DNA from: Streptomyces xanthophaeus
GTDB taxonomy: Bacteria > Actinomycetota > Actinomycetes > Streptomycetales > Streptomycetaceae
Assembly: GCF_000725805.1 (NCBI RefSeq)
Contig: NZ_KL647137.1
Span: 62,001 to 126,000, forward strand
DNA length: 64,000 bases
Direction: 5' to 3'
The stretch's first letter is position 1, and each line of letters opens with the position of its first letter. The notes below the pieces were generated by a model. The model was given only the letters and a program-made list of their open reading frames with translations. It made no database searches and was not told the DNA's origin. The translations under genes and the position numbers were made by a program. Of this stretch, positions 53,950 to 62,985 are shown piece after piece.

Positions 53950-54117
53950 GTCGCGAGCCTACGAAAGCGCCCCCGTCGGCCGCGACCGTATTACCCGCCG
54001 GTCACGGCACGTCCGGCGCGGCCGGAGGGGCGTTCCTGCGGTGAATCGGGCCTCCAGTGGAGTGAGATCCGCGCGGGGTCCCTCCCGTGGGCCGGGCAGG
54101 CGGGTACAAACCGGTGC

Positions 54118-54564
54118 ATGAAGCTCATGCCGTACAGCCTCGGTGTCCTGTCGCTGGCCCTGCTCGCGCTGCTCGCTCCGCCTTCCGCGGCCGTCCCGGG
54201 AGCGGATCCCACGACCGCCGCGGCACCCGGAGCGGCCACGCGCCAGCACACGGCCTCCCAGATCGGCACCTTCCTGACCACCTTCTACGGTGATCACGGC
54301 CCCTCCGCCTTCGACCGCCGGTACCGGATCTCCTCGGTGCTCCAGGAGCGGCAGGTGCTGAGCCCGGACGGTGACGTCCTGCTGTGTGCGCAGAACCAGC
54401 CGAAGGACATCGGCATCGGGCCGGTGACGGTGGCCCAGCTGGCGGGCGTCGGCTGGGCCACCGTCACCACGCACTGGGAGGCGGGCGTCACCGACACCTT
54501 CACCGCGTACGTGCGCCTGGACTCCCGGCCCATCCGGCTCGACGACGTGATCTGCGCGGGCTGA
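54118..54564 (+). CDS. small secreted protein of unknown function
   Basis: The 148-residue product begins MKLMPYSLGVLSLALLALLAPPSAA, a signal peptide with likely cleavage near residue 25, then a short Ala/Thr linker. The mature part (TASQIGTFLTTFYGDHGPSAFDRRYRISSVLQERQVL, quoted in parts, through VTDTFTAYVRLDSRPIRLDDVICAG) has two cysteines that may pair. I do not recognise the family. Streptomycetes carry many such small extracellular proteins. It is divergent from the sirtuin gene. Confidence 0.75.
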   Translation: MKLMPYSLGVLSLALLALLAPPSAAVPGADPTTAAAPGAATRQHTASQIGTFLTTFYGDHGPSAFDRRYRISSVLQERQVLSPDGDVLLCAQNQPKDIGIGPVTVAQLAGVGWATVTTHWEAGVTDTFTAYVRLDSRPIRLDDVICAG

Positions 54565-54637
54565 CCGGCCCCACCGTCCCCCGCCGGCCGGACAGGGCTT
54601 CCTGTGCGCCCGGTGGGCATCTGGTACAACACCGGAC

Positions 54638-55516
54638 ATGAGGGGATTCGAGATCACCGGTGCCGGCGGCGCCGACATGGAGACGATCCGCGCGTGGGCC
54701 GAGGAGGAGGGCTGGAACCCGGGGGACTCGGACCGCTTCGCCTTCGCGGTCGCCGACCCGGCGGGCTTCCTCGTCGGCCGGCTCGGCGGTGAACCGGTGG
54801 GCTGCATCTCCGCCGTGCGCTACGGGGCCGGGTTCGGTTTCATCGGTTTGTACATCACCCGTCCCGAGGTCCGCGGCCAGGGGTACGGGATCCAGCTGTG
54901 GCGCGCCGGGATGGAACGGCTCGGCGGGCGGCTGGCCGGGCTCGACGGGGTGGTCGCCCAGCAGGACAACTACCGAAAGTCCGGGTTCCGTCCGGCCTGG
55001 AACAACGTCCGCCACGAAGGCGTCCCCGAAGGCGTCCCCGAAGGCGCCGGACCCGGCGGCCGCGCCGGCGGCGGGCCGGGCGGGGTGGAGGTGGTGGACG
55101 CGGCCTCGCTGCCCTTCGGCCGGCTCGCCGCCTACGACCGGCGGTTCTTCCCCGCGGAGCGCGACGCCTTCCTCTCCGCCTGGACGGGCCTGCCCGGGCG
55201 GACGGCGCTGGCCGCGGTCCGCGACGGGGTCGTCGAGGGGCTCGGCGTGGTCCGCCCGTGCAGCGGAGCCTCCCGGATCGGTCCGCTGTACGCCTCCGGC
55301 CCCGAGATCGCGGCCGCCCTGCTGCGGGCGCTGGCGGCCCGCGCGCCCGGCGGCCTGATCGCCCTGGACGTGCCCGACGCCAACCCGCGGGCCACCGCCC
55401 TGGTCACCGGCCTGGGCCTGGAGCCGACCTTCGAGACCGCCCGGATGTACACCGGCCCGGCTCCGGCGACGGACCTGGCCGGGCTGTACGGGGTCACCAG
55501 CCTCGAACTGGGCTGA
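54638..55516 (+). CDS. GNAT family N-acetyltransferase, possible tandem-domain
   Basis: The 292-residue protein has a first GNAT domain with the acetyl-CoA motif RGQGYG at 79-84, a Gly/Pro linker with a repeated GVPE unit (about 128-149), and a second half (VVEGLGVVRPCSGASRIGPLYA, LIALDVPDANPRATALVTGLGLEP) that follows a second, degenerate GNAT-like pattern resembling Acetyltransf_18. The start ATG 54638 lies near the terminator-free junction with the small secreted gene, 73 bases downstream of its stop. The acceptor substrate is unknown. Confidence 0.82.
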   Translation: MRGFEITGAGGADMETIRAWAEEEGWNPGDSDRFAFAVADPAGFLVGRLGGEPVGCISAVRYGAGFGFIGLYITRPEVRGQGYGIQLWRAGMERLGGRLAGLDGVVAQQDNYRKSGFRPAWNNVRHEGVPEGVPEGAGPGGRAGGGPGGVEVVDAASLPFGRLAAYDRRFFPAERDAFLSAWTGLPGRTALAAVRDGVVEGLGVVRPCSGASRIGPLYASGPEIAAALLRALAARAPGGLIALDVPDANPRATALVTGLGLEPTFETARMYTGPAPATDLAGLYGVTSLELG

Positions 55517-55565
55517 CGGCAGGTCAAGGAGGAGCCGGGACAGGGGCGGAGCCGGGCGACCGGAA

Positions 55566-55600
55566 GGGCCGGCCGGCGGCTGCGTGCCGTCGGCCGGCCC
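55566..55600. terminator. bidirectional hairpin terminator
   Basis: GGGCCGGCCG at 55566-55575 pairs with 55591-55600, and the stem can continue inward (GCGGC with GCCGT, one G-T pair) to leave a 5-base loop. It separates the convergent GNAT and SSI genes. Confidence 0.8.
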
Positions 55601-55623
55601 CGGGTGAGGCAGGTGACTTCAGG

Positions 55624-56067
55624 TCAGAAGTCGAACAGTATGCCGGAGCTGCTGCGCAGGCCGCACGGATTGCCGAAGGTGTGGGCGTAGCTCAGCCGCC
55701 GCCCCTCCCACACCCCGTCGGCCGTCACGGTCATCGGATTCCACTCCCTGGTGCACGCGACGTCGGGGGCGGGTTCGGTGAGCACGTCCAGCCGGTCGGC
55801 GCTGGCCCGCAGCTCGGTACACGCGGCGACGGGGTCCGGGTGAGTGCCGCCGGGCGTCGGTGCGCAGACGAGGGTCACTGCGCGCAGCACCGTACCCGCC
55901 TCGGCGTCGTCCCCGGCCGTCACGGCGAGCACGAGGGCGGACGGCGCGTACAGGCTCGCCGTGCCCGAGGGTGCCGCTCCGGCCGTTCCGGGCCAGGCCA
56001 GCGCGGTGAGCGCGGTGAGCGCCATGGCGGCGGAACCGAGCCCGAGACCCCTTGCGATGGACCGCAT
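55624..56067 (-). CDS. subtilisin inhibitor-like protein (SSI family), P1 arginine
   Basis: The 147-residue precursor has a signal peptide (about 1-32, ending GTAGAAP) and an SSI domain: SLYAPSALVLAVTAG, AVTLVCAPTPGGTHPD, ACTELRASADRLD, then the reactive-site loop CTREWNPM and VTADGVWEGRRLSYAHTFGNPCGLRSSSG. Four cysteines fit the two SSI disulfides. Compared with S. albogriseolus SSI (CPMVYDP) the P1 residue is Arg instead of Met, predicting inhibition of trypsin-like proteases, with an unusual acidic P1' Glu. It is secreted. Start ATG 56067 follows AGGGAG; the frame is open further upstream. Confidence 0.88.
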   Translation of the reverse strand: MRSIARGLGLGSAAMALTALTALAWPGTAGAAPSGTASLYAPSALVLAVTAGDDAEAGTVLRAVTLVCAPTPGGTHPDPVAACTELRASADRLDVLTEPAPDVACTREWNPMTVTADGVWEGRRLSYAHTFGNPCGLRSSSGILFDF

Positions 56068-56318
56068 TTCGAACACTCCCTTGGGTGGATGTTTCGGATA
56101 GCGGACAGAGTCTTGCCCACGCGGCCCGCGAACGCCCGTTCCCACCCCCATTTCACGTCACTCATCGTGTCCGCATGAGTGCAGACCGCAGCGGTGCGGG
56201 AGCGCTGACCTGTGGGGGAGCGGAGGGGCGAATCGGCCGAACACCACCCTGGAAACCGGTTTGAGACGCGCCGGAAACCCCTCAGAAACGGCAGCGAGGG
56301 GCCTCCGGGGCCTCCCCG

Positions 56319-56777
56319 CTAGCGAGCGGCGAGGCGCGGGGCGTACAGGTCCAGCAGCCGGGTGCGGGTCTGCTGCAGCCGCAGGGCCAGGACGCGCCCC
56401 ACCCAGTGCCCCACCGCGGAACCGAAGGCCGGGTCGGCGTCCATGAGCATCCGGATGCCCGTCGCGTCGAACTCGTAGGCCCGCACCGGTGTCATCGCCT
56501 CGGCGCTCAGCTGCCACACGTACGGAGGGAACAACCAGGACCAGCCGACCAGCTCACCGGAGCCGAGGTTCTCGACGGACGCGGGCCGCCGGCCCGGCAC
56601 CGGTATCTGCAGGGTCACGGTGCCGGAGCGCACGATCCAGAAGGATTCGGCTGCGGAGCCCTCGTCGAAGATCCGCGCGTTCTCCGGGAAGTTGACCTCG
56701 CGGGCCTGGGACATGAGCCGTCCACGATGCTCCGTGGACAGGACGGCGGCGATCCGGACGGGAGAAGGTGTGCTCAC
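56319..56777 (-). CDS. cyclic nucleotide-binding (Crp/CNB) domain protein
   Basis: The 152-residue protein is a stand-alone CNB domain: VNFPENARIFDEGSAAESFWIVRSGTVTLQIPVPG, LGSGELVGWSWLFPPYVWQLSAEAMTPVRAYEFDATGIR (quoted in parts). There is no HTH. The phosphate-binding cassette is partial: GELVGWSWLF instead of the RSA motif, so cyclic nucleotide binding is uncertain. Start GTG 56777 follows GGAGGCC. The upstream intergenic stretch of 250 bases towards the SSI gene holds no obvious gene. Confidence 0.8.
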   Translation of the reverse strand: MSTPSPVRIAAVLSTEHRGRLMSQAREVNFPENARIFDEGSAAESFWIVRSGTVTLQIPVPGRRPASVENLGSGELVGWSWLFPPYVWQLSAEAMTPVRAYEFDATGIRMLMDADPAFGSAVGHWVGRVLALRLQQTRTRLLDLYAPRLAAR

Positions 56778-56917
56778 GACGGCCTCCGATCACGACCCCC
56801 CACGAAGCTCCTGCTCCCCCCAGTGTCGCCGACGACCGCCCGAACGAGGGCGGACGGGAGCCGCCGGTTTCCGCTTGACAACTCCGGGGGGTGCCGAGCG
56901 GATCATGACCGGGCCCG

Positions 56918-57220
56918 CTACTCCTCGGCGTTCGCCTCCAGACAGGCCAGCTCCATCGCGTCCAGCACCGCCTCGTGGCTGCGCCGGCTCAGCTCGGCCA
57001 CGTTCTCGATCTGCGCCGTCGTCCACGAGGCCAGGGTCATGACCAGCACCCGCAGCCCGTCGGTGCCGTGCTCGGCCAGGATCGCGTCGGCCACGAGCAT
57101 GGCGTCCTCCGGCACCTGCTCGGGCGGCTCCAGGCCGACCAGACCGCGCAGCATGGTGAGGGTGCGGCGGGATATCTCCGGCGTCATCCTCGCCAGTCGC
57201 ATGTCCTCTTCCTCGTCCAT
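56918..57220 (-). CDS. small helical protein of unknown function
   Basis: A 100-residue, mostly helical acidic protein: MDEEEDMRLARMTPEISRRTLTMLRGLVGLEPPEQ, then DAMLVADAILAEHGTDGLRVLVMTLASWTTAQIENVAELSRRSHEAVLDAMELACLE (quoted in parts). No known motif was recognised. The start ATG at 57220 is the first acidic Met-rich cluster; longer Arg-rich extensions upstream look non-coding. It stands alone between a CNB-domain gene and a cellulase. Confidence 0.65.
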   Translation of the reverse strand: MDEEEDMRLARMTPEISRRTLTMLRGLVGLEPPEQVPEDAMLVADAILAEHGTDGLRVLVMTLASWTTAQIENVAELSRRSHEAVLDAMELACLEANAEE

Positions 57221-57374
57221 CCGCCCCGCCCTCCGGTGCCCTCGACGATCCCCCCCAGGGCACGGTAGAGGGGCGCGGGCGCGCGCGGGGCGCTTTCGCC
57301 GGTTCGCCGGGTGCCACGCGATGTGCTCCCCACGTCGGCGCCGTGCCCGTGGGACGGGGTCCGTGCACATGCCC

Positions 57375-57422
57375 GTGGACGGGCCTGCGGACGGGTCCGC
57401 GGACGGGCCCGCCGACGGGCGG
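57375..57422. repeat. 12-bp tandem repeat, four copies
   Basis: Four diverged copies of GCGGACGGGYCC lie in the 298-base intergenic region before the cellulase: 57375-57386, 57387-57398, 57399-57410 and 57411-57422. No gene is seen in the rest of this region. Confidence 0.6.
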
Positions 57423-57518
57423 GAAAGTGCCCCGGCACATCGCTTCCGCCGCCACGGACCGCCCGGTAACTTGTGCGCGGCACGGCCGCCGGGCCGGCCT
57501 GAGCCCGGCAGGAGTGGG

Positions 57519-59462
57519 ATGAAGAACCTCTTACGTACGGTCCTGGCAGCCCTGCTGTTCCTGGCAGGCGCCCTGCCCGCGCAGGCAGCAGCTCAGACGG
57601 CTCAGACAGCTCAGGCCGTCCCGGCGGCCCCTGCGGACGCCGTCGCTGCCACCGGGCAGGAGCAGTGGACCCCGCCGCTGTCCACCCGCGGCCGGTACAT
57701 CGTGGACGCCCGGGGCAACCGCTTCCGCCTGCGCTCGGGGAACTGGGACGGCGCCCAGGGCTCCTGGAACGGCTCCGGCGACCGCAACGACCCCGCCGCC
57801 CACCACAGCGGCCAGAACTCCCACGGCATCCCCATCGGCCTGGACCGGGTGCCCCTGCCCGCCCTGCTCGCCGACTTCCGGGCCCTCGGCCTCAACAGCA
57901 TCCGGCTGCCCTTCTCCAACGAGATGCTCCGCACCACCACCCCGGTCCCGGACGCAGCCGTGGCCGCCAACCCGGCCCTGCGCGGCCGCACCCCGATCCA
58001 GGTCTACGACGCCGTGGTCACCGCCCTCACCGAAGGCGGCTTCGCCGTCATCCTCAACAACCACACGGTCACCACCCGGTGGTGCTGCGGCCTCGACGGC
58101 AACGAACGCTGGAACAGCTCCGGCCGCTCCACCGCACAGTGGGCCGACGACTGGGTCTTCCTCGCCCGCCGCTACCGGGACAACCCGCGCGTCGTGGGCG
58201 CCGACCTCTACAACGAGGTCCGCCGCGACGTCCTCGACGACCCCAACTGGGGCCTCGGCGACCAGCACGACTGGCACGCGGCCGCCCAGGAGGCGGGCGA
58301 CCGCATCCTCACCGAGGCCAATCCGAACCTGCTCATCGTGATCGAGGGCATCAACTGGACCGGCCTGCCCGTGGACGGCTTCCCGCACGGCCGCCCCACC
58401 CTCACCCCGGTACGCGCCCTCTCCCACACCCTCACCGTCTCCGGCAAGCTCGTCTACTCCGCCCACTTCTACGGCTACACCGGCCCGCGCCACAGCGGAG
58501 CCACCGGCATCGGCGAGACCAGCGACCTGCGTTACCAGGACATGCCCCGGACCCAGCTCGAACAGACCCTGTACGACCAGGCCTTCTTCGTCTCCGCCGA
58601 AACCGGCGCGCACTTCACCGCCCCCGTCTGGATCAGCGAGTTCGGCATCGGCGCCGACGAGAACGGCACCCTGCCACGGGCCTGGTTCGGCAACCTCACC
58701 GGCCATCTGACCGCCGCCGACGCGGACTTCGCGTACTGGCCGCTGGTCGGCTGGAGCACCACCGCTCAGGGCGCGCCCGGCGGCGACAGCTGGGCCCTGC
58801 TGCGTTACGGCGCCACCGGGCTGCGCTCGGGCGTACTCGATCCGGGCGACTGGCGCACCGGGCCCTGGACCGGGCTCGCCGCCACCCCCGGCCGCACCGG
58901 ACCCGTACCCGCCGCCCCCGCCTGGCACCAGCTGACCACGGACCACCGCGACCACAACGCCTCGCTGCTCACCCGGGCCGCCGGTGACTGGGACAGCGGG
59001 GCCCGCAAGGCCGTCTGCCCCGACGGCTCCGGCCTGGCCGGACTCAGCCACACCGGGGGCCGCGGCCTGTGCGCCACCTCCGGCCTGCGCGCCGCCACGG
59101 GCGGGAACACCGTCGTGCGCGACGAGGCGTACGTGCCGCCCGGCGGGGACTGGGCGGGCGGCTACACGAAGTTCCAGTGCCCGGCGGGCCAGTTCCTGAC
59201 CGGCTACAGCCTGCGGGGGCAGCGGGTCTCGGCCGCGCTGTGCGCACCGGCCCGCAGCGCCCTCCCGGCGGGCGGGCGCACCGTCTGGTTCGACCGCGGG
59301 GACAACCGCCCGCCGGGAGGCCCGGGCGCGGACTTCGCCTCCGGGCACTACAAGGGCCAGTGCCTGCCCACCGAGTACGCGGCGGGCATCGCCTTCACCA
59401 CCCGCGCCGCTGCCCGGCCCTCCCCGGCGGCCCTGCTCTGCCGGCCCCTCCCGGGGGCGTGA
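57519..59462 (+). CDS. secreted glycoside hydrolase family 5 (cellulase-like), with C-terminal module
   Basis: The 647-residue precursor has a signal peptide (KNLLRTVLAALLFLAGALPAQAAA, in parts, about 1-25), a short QTAQTAQ linker, the GH5 TIM barrel (RLRSGNWDG; IRLPFSNEM; acid/base DLYNE with E233; nucleophile SEFGIG with E374) and a C-terminal Cys-rich region (about 470-647) of two similar parts (KAVCPDGSGLAGLSHTGGRGLCA; CPAGQFLTGYSLRG; CLPTEYAAGIAF). It would cleave beta-1,4-glucans outside the cell. Codon 5 is TTA, so translation needs the bldA tRNA. ATG 57519 follows CAGGAG. Confidence 0.85.
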   Translation: MKNLLRTVLAALLFLAGALPAQAAAQTAQTAQAVPAAPADAVAATGQEQWTPPLSTRGRYIVDARGNRFRLRSGNWDGAQGSWNGSGDRNDPAAHHSGQNSHGIPIGLDRVPLPALLADFRALGLNSIRLPFSNEMLRTTTPVPDAAVAANPALRGRTPIQVYDAVVTALTEGGFAVILNNHTVTTRWCCGLDGNERWNSSGRSTAQWADDWVFLARRYRDNPRVVGADLYNEVRRDVLDDPNWGLGDQHDWHAAAQEAGDRILTEANPNLLIVIEGINWTGLPVDGFPHGRPTLTPVRALSHTLTVSGKLVYSAHFYGYTGPRHSGATGIGETSDLRYQDMPRTQLEQTLYDQAFFVSAETGAHFTAPVWISEFGIGADENGTLPRAWFGNLTGHLTAADADFAYWPLVGWSTTAQGAPGGDSWALLRYGATGLRSGVLDPGDWRTGPWTGLAATPGRTGPVPAAPAWHQLTTDHRDHNASLLTRAAGDWDSGARKAVCPDGSGLAGLSHTGGRGLCATSGLRAATGGNTVVRDEAYVPPGGDWAGGYTKFQCPAGQFLTGYSLRGQRVSAALCAPARSALPAGGRTVWFDRGDNRPPGGPGADFASGHYKGQCLPTEYAAGIAFTTRAAARPSPAALLCRPLPGA

Positions 59463-59491
59463 CGGGAGCGGTGCCCCCGCCGTCCGCGGCG

Positions 59492-59917
59492 CTACGCCGG
59501 GAGTTCGCCCCAGGCTCCCGGCGGGCTCGGCCGGGCGTCCGGGAACCAGCGGCGGACCTCGTCCAGGACCCACGGGTCGACGCTCCTTACGTCCCAGCTC
59601 GTGCCGTCGAACTCCTGGAGTTCCAGCACGAGCCGGCCGTCCGCGTCGTAGCCGTCGTAGTTGCCGTCGACGAACTGCACCTCGGGCGTGACCAGGGCCA
59701 GCAGCCGCAGGGTCCCGATGCCGTGGCGGGCCGTCGCCCATTCGTGCGACGGGATCCAGCCGTGGGGCGCGTCCGGGAGGTCGACCTTCCAGGTGAGCCC
59801 CAGCCCGAAGGAGCCCAGGCGGACGAGGAGCTCCGCCAGGGGCACGTACCGCGGGGGCGGTCCGGGACGCCAGGCGGCGAAGGTCAGGGACGGGACGGGG
59901 GACGGGGCGGCCGTCAC
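59492..59917 (-). CDS. conserved protein of unknown function
   Basis: The 141-residue soluble protein contains LAELLVRLGSFGLGLTWKVDLPDAPHG and ALVTPEVQFVDGNYDGYDADGRLVLELQEFDGTSWDVRSVDPWVLDEV, quoted in parts. It resembles small streptomycete proteins without an assigned fold. Start GTG 59917 has a weak ribosome-binding site. It converges with the cellulase gene, 29 bases apart. The 240 bases upstream carry a small GTATC-C-GATAC palindrome at 59998-60008 and an A/T-rich stretch near 59990-60040 that may hold the promoter of the next gene. Confidence 0.7.
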   Translation of the reverse strand: MTAAPSPVPSLTFAAWRPGPPPRYVPLAELLVRLGSFGLGLTWKVDLPDAPHGWIPSHEWATARHGIGTLRLLALVTPEVQFVDGNYDGYDADGRLVLELQEFDGTSWDVRSVDPWVLDEVRRWFPDARPSPPGAWGELPA

Positions 59918-60157
59918 CGGGGTACGGCCGGTGCGCCGTGCGGGTACTTCATGCTTCCCATGCCCCCCGGGATCTGCGTACGGACCGGATCAATTTGGTA
60001 TCCGATACGTCAAGTGTGATGAACGCAACGAAGAACCACTCTAAGGTGCGCCCGTATGCATGGATGCAGACGATTGTCCGTCTGATTTCAGCCATGCCCG
60101 ACAGCGGTCGCGAACCAGCAGGCGACACGGCCGCCCGCACACCGAACTGGGGGGTTC

Positions 60158-62890
60158 ATGCGTAGATCCAGAGGGCTGGCGACCGCTCTCGCCCTGTCCC
60201 TGGCCGGAACCGGCACCGTCATCGGCGTCGGCCTCGTCCCGCAGGCCGCGGCCGTCACCCCGCCCGTCGCCTTCACCGCCGACCCGCTCCCGACCTGGCA
60301 GCCCAACGGCGTCGTCTGGGCCCTCGCGGAAGCCGGCGGCCAGGTCTTCGCCGGCGGCACCTTCTCCGCGGTACGGCCCCCCGCGGGCGGCGGCGGCAGC
60401 GAGCAGCCGGCCGTGAACTTCGTGGCGCTCGACGCCGCGACCGGTGCGCCGACCTCCTGCAAGCTGTCCTTCACCGTCGGCAGCGGCACCGCGACGGTCC
60501 GCGCGCTCACCCTCTCCCCGGACAAGGAGACCCTCTACGCGGGCGGCTACTTCGGCGCCGTGAACGGCACCCCCGTCTCCAGCCTCGCCGCCGTGGACGT
60601 GGCCACCTGCACGGTGAAGACCGGATTCCGGCCCGCCTTCGCCGCCACCGTCCGCGCCCTCGCCGTCACCGGCGACACCGTCTACGCCGGCGGTGACTTC
60701 CTCACCGTCGCGGGCCAGCAGCGCGAGCGCTTCGCCGCGGTGGACGCCACCGACGGGACGCTGAAGCCCTTCACCGCGAACGCCGACGAACCCGGCCGCG
60801 CCGTCGAGGTCACCCCGGACGGCAGCAAGGTGGTGCTCGGCGGAGACTTCTTCACCGTCAACGGCACGAACACGCACGCCCTGGCCGTCGTCGACGCCAC
60901 GAGCGGCTCCCTCACCAGGTCCTACGCCGGCTTCATCGAGACCAACTCGGTCGTCAAGGACATCGCCACCGACGCCACCGGCTTCTACACCGCCAACGAG
61001 GGCACGGGCGGCGGCGTCTTCGACGGCCGGATCGCCCTGAACCTCAGCGACTTCGGCCAGCGCTGGCGCGACACCTGCCTCGGTGCCACCCAGGCCGTCC
61101 TGCCGTACCAGAGCGTCCTCTACAGCGCCTCGCACGCGCACGACTGCTCCAGCGTCGGCGAGTTCCCCGACGGCCAGCGCCACCACCTGCTCGCCCAGCC
61201 GACCACCGGAACCGGCAAGCTGGGATGGGCCCCCGACACCAACGACGGCATCGGTGAGGGCATCGGCCCGCGCGTGATGAGCATCGGCTCCAAGGCCGGC
61301 GTCCAGTACCTGTGGGTGGGCGGAGAGTTCACCACCGTCAACGGCGCGGCCCAGCAGAGCCTGACCCGCTTCGCCTCCACCGGGGACACGGGCGCACCCA
61401 CCGTGCCCGTCGCGAGCGCGGTCAGCTTCAAGCCTGGAGAGGTCCAGGTGCGCTGGCGCACCAGCCTCGACCTGGACGACAGCGCGCTGACGTACAAGAT
61501 CTACCGCAACGGCGCGGCCACACCGATCGGCACGGTCACGGCCGACTCCCTGTTCTTCCGGCGCCCGCAGGCCTCCTGGACCGACACCACCGTCGCACCG
61601 GGCCAGTCGTACACCTACCGGGTCACCGCGACCGACGCCGCGGGCAACGTCAGCGCCCAGTCGGGGACGGCGAGCGTGACCGTCCCGACCTCGGTGGACG
61701 CCTACCCGAACGCGGTCCGCACCGACGGCGCCCAGCAGTACTGGCGCTACGACGAGTCCGCACTGCCCTTCGTCGCCGACTCCTCCACGGGCGGCACCTC
61801 CAGCGGTGTCCACCACAACGCCCCCGCCCTGCGCCAGACGCCCGGCGCCGTCACCGGAGCGAGCACCGCGATCGGCCTCAACGGCACGGACACCCAGGTG
61901 TACGGGGACCGCCGCCAGACGGTGGGCAGCAGCTACAGCGTCGAGACCTGGTTCAAGACCAACACCACCCGCGGCGGGAAGCTCATCGGCTTCGGGAACA
62001 ACCAGGCGCGCGGCAGCAGCAACTACGACAAGCACGTCTACATGACCAACAACGGCAGGCTGGTCTTCGGCGTCTACACCGGAGCCACCCGCACCATCAC
62101 CACCGCCGCCGCCTACAACGACAACCAGTGGCACCACGTCGTCGCGACCCAGGGCCCCGGAGGGATGACCCTCTACGTGGACGGCGTCCAGCGCGGCACG
62201 CTCAACGTCACCACCCACGAGAACTTCGCGGGCTACTGGCACGTGGGCGGCGACAGCCTCGGCGGCTGGCCGGCCCGCCCGACCAGCGAGTACTGGGCGG
62301 GCCAGCTCGACGAGAGCGCCGTCTACCCGACCGTCCTGGGCGCCGCCCAGGTGCAGAACCACTACGCCCTCGCCTCCGCCCCGGCCGACTCGGTCGTCCA
62401 GGTCACCGCGGCCGAGGACACCTACGCCAACGCCGGTGCTCCCGGCACCAACTACGGCACCTCCGGCTCCCTCGCCGTACGGGGCACCTCGTTCTACGCG
62501 AGCTACCTCCGCTTCGACCTGCCCGCCGCACCCGCGGGCACCGTGCTGAAGTCGGCGACGCTCGGGGTCAAGACGAGCACCATGGCCGGCGCCGGAACCG
62601 CGGACACCGTCTCCGTGGTCCCCGTCACCGGACCGTGGACGGAGGGCACCACCACCTACGCCAACCGTCCCGGCCTCGGCTCCCCGGCACTCGGCACCTT
62701 CGCCGGCATCCCGGACGGCTCGGCCGTGCACACCACCGGGCTGACCACAGCGACCGTCGCCGCGGCCCTCGGCGGCAGCTACGCGCTCGCCCTGAGCAGC
62801 ACCGGTACGGACGCCCTGTGGCTGTGGTCCTCGGAGGCCCAGGCGGCCGAAGGGACCCCGCAGCTGACGCTGACCTTCGGCGCGCCGTGA
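60158..62890 (+). CDS. large secreted protein: beta-propeller, FN3, LamG and DNRLRE-type modules
   Basis: The 910-residue precursor has a signal peptide (about 1-31, ending PQAAAV) and, in order: a beta-propeller of DUF5122-like units (VFAGGTFSAV, YAGGYFGAVNG, YAGGDFLTVAG, LGGDFFTVNG, VGGEFTTVNGA, to about 410); an FN3 domain (about 415-515, VQVRWRTSLDLDDSALTYKIYR to YRVTATDAAGNVS); a LamG/concanavalin-like domain (about 525-745, YSVETWFKTN ... NQWHHVVATQGPGGMTLYVDG); and a DNRLRE/CBM96-like domain (about 750-908, VQVTAAEDTYANAG ... SYLRFDLPAAPAGTVLKSATLGV). It is probably a cell-surface or secreted glycan-binding protein. Confidence 0.85.
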   Translation: MRRSRGLATALALSLAGTGTVIGVGLVPQAAAVTPPVAFTADPLPTWQPNGVVWALAEAGGQVFAGGTFSAVRPPAGGGGSEQPAVNFVALDAATGAPTSCKLSFTVGSGTATVRALTLSPDKETLYAGGYFGAVNGTPVSSLAAVDVATCTVKTGFRPAFAATVRALAVTGDTVYAGGDFLTVAGQQRERFAAVDATDGTLKPFTANADEPGRAVEVTPDGSKVVLGGDFFTVNGTNTHALAVVDATSGSLTRSYAGFIETNSVVKDIATDATGFYTANEGTGGGVFDGRIALNLSDFGQRWRDTCLGATQAVLPYQSVLYSASHAHDCSSVGEFPDGQRHHLLAQPTTGTGKLGWAPDTNDGIGEGIGPRVMSIGSKAGVQYLWVGGEFTTVNGAAQQSLTRFASTGDTGAPTVPVASAVSFKPGEVQVRWRTSLDLDDSALTYKIYRNGAATPIGTVTADSLFFRRPQASWTDTTVAPGQSYTYRVTATDAAGNVSAQSGTASVTVPTSVDAYPNAVRTDGAQQYWRYDESALPFVADSSTGGTSSGVHHNAPALRQTPGAVTGASTAIGLNGTDTQVYGDRRQTVGSSYSVETWFKTNTTRGGKLIGFGNNQARGSSNYDKHVYMTNNGRLVFGVYTGATRTITTAAAYNDNQWHHVVATQGPGGMTLYVDGVQRGTLNVTTHENFAGYWHVGGDSLGGWPARPTSEYWAGQLDESAVYPTVLGAAQVQNHYALASAPADSVVQVTAAEDTYANAGAPGTNYGTSGSLAVRGTSFYASYLRFDLPAAPAGTVLKSATLGVKTSTMAGAGTADTVSVVPVTGPWTEGTTTYANRPGLGSPALGTFAGIPDGSAVHTTGLTTATVAAALGGSYALALSSTGTDALWLWSSEAQAAEGTPQLTLTFGAP

Positions 62891-62917
62891 CCTGCGGCTG
62901 AGGCCGGTACGGCAGGA

Positions 62918-62946
62918 GGGGCGCGGGCCTTCGGGCTCCGCGCCCC
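62918..62946. terminator. hairpin terminator
   Basis: GGGGCGCGG at 62918-62926 pairs with CCGCGCCCC at 62938-62946; the stem continues inward through GCC/GGC with a TTCG-like loop. It lies after the large secreted-protein gene and before the end of the DUF3224 gene. Confidence 0.78.
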
Positions 62947-62985
62947 TTCGCGTCTGCGCGTGCGCCGCCGCGCCCCTGGGGCCCG

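Noticed and set aside
60085..60100. TCTGATTTCAG before the large secreted protein gene as an operator copy
   Set aside because: The half-sites are only two bases apart, not seven.
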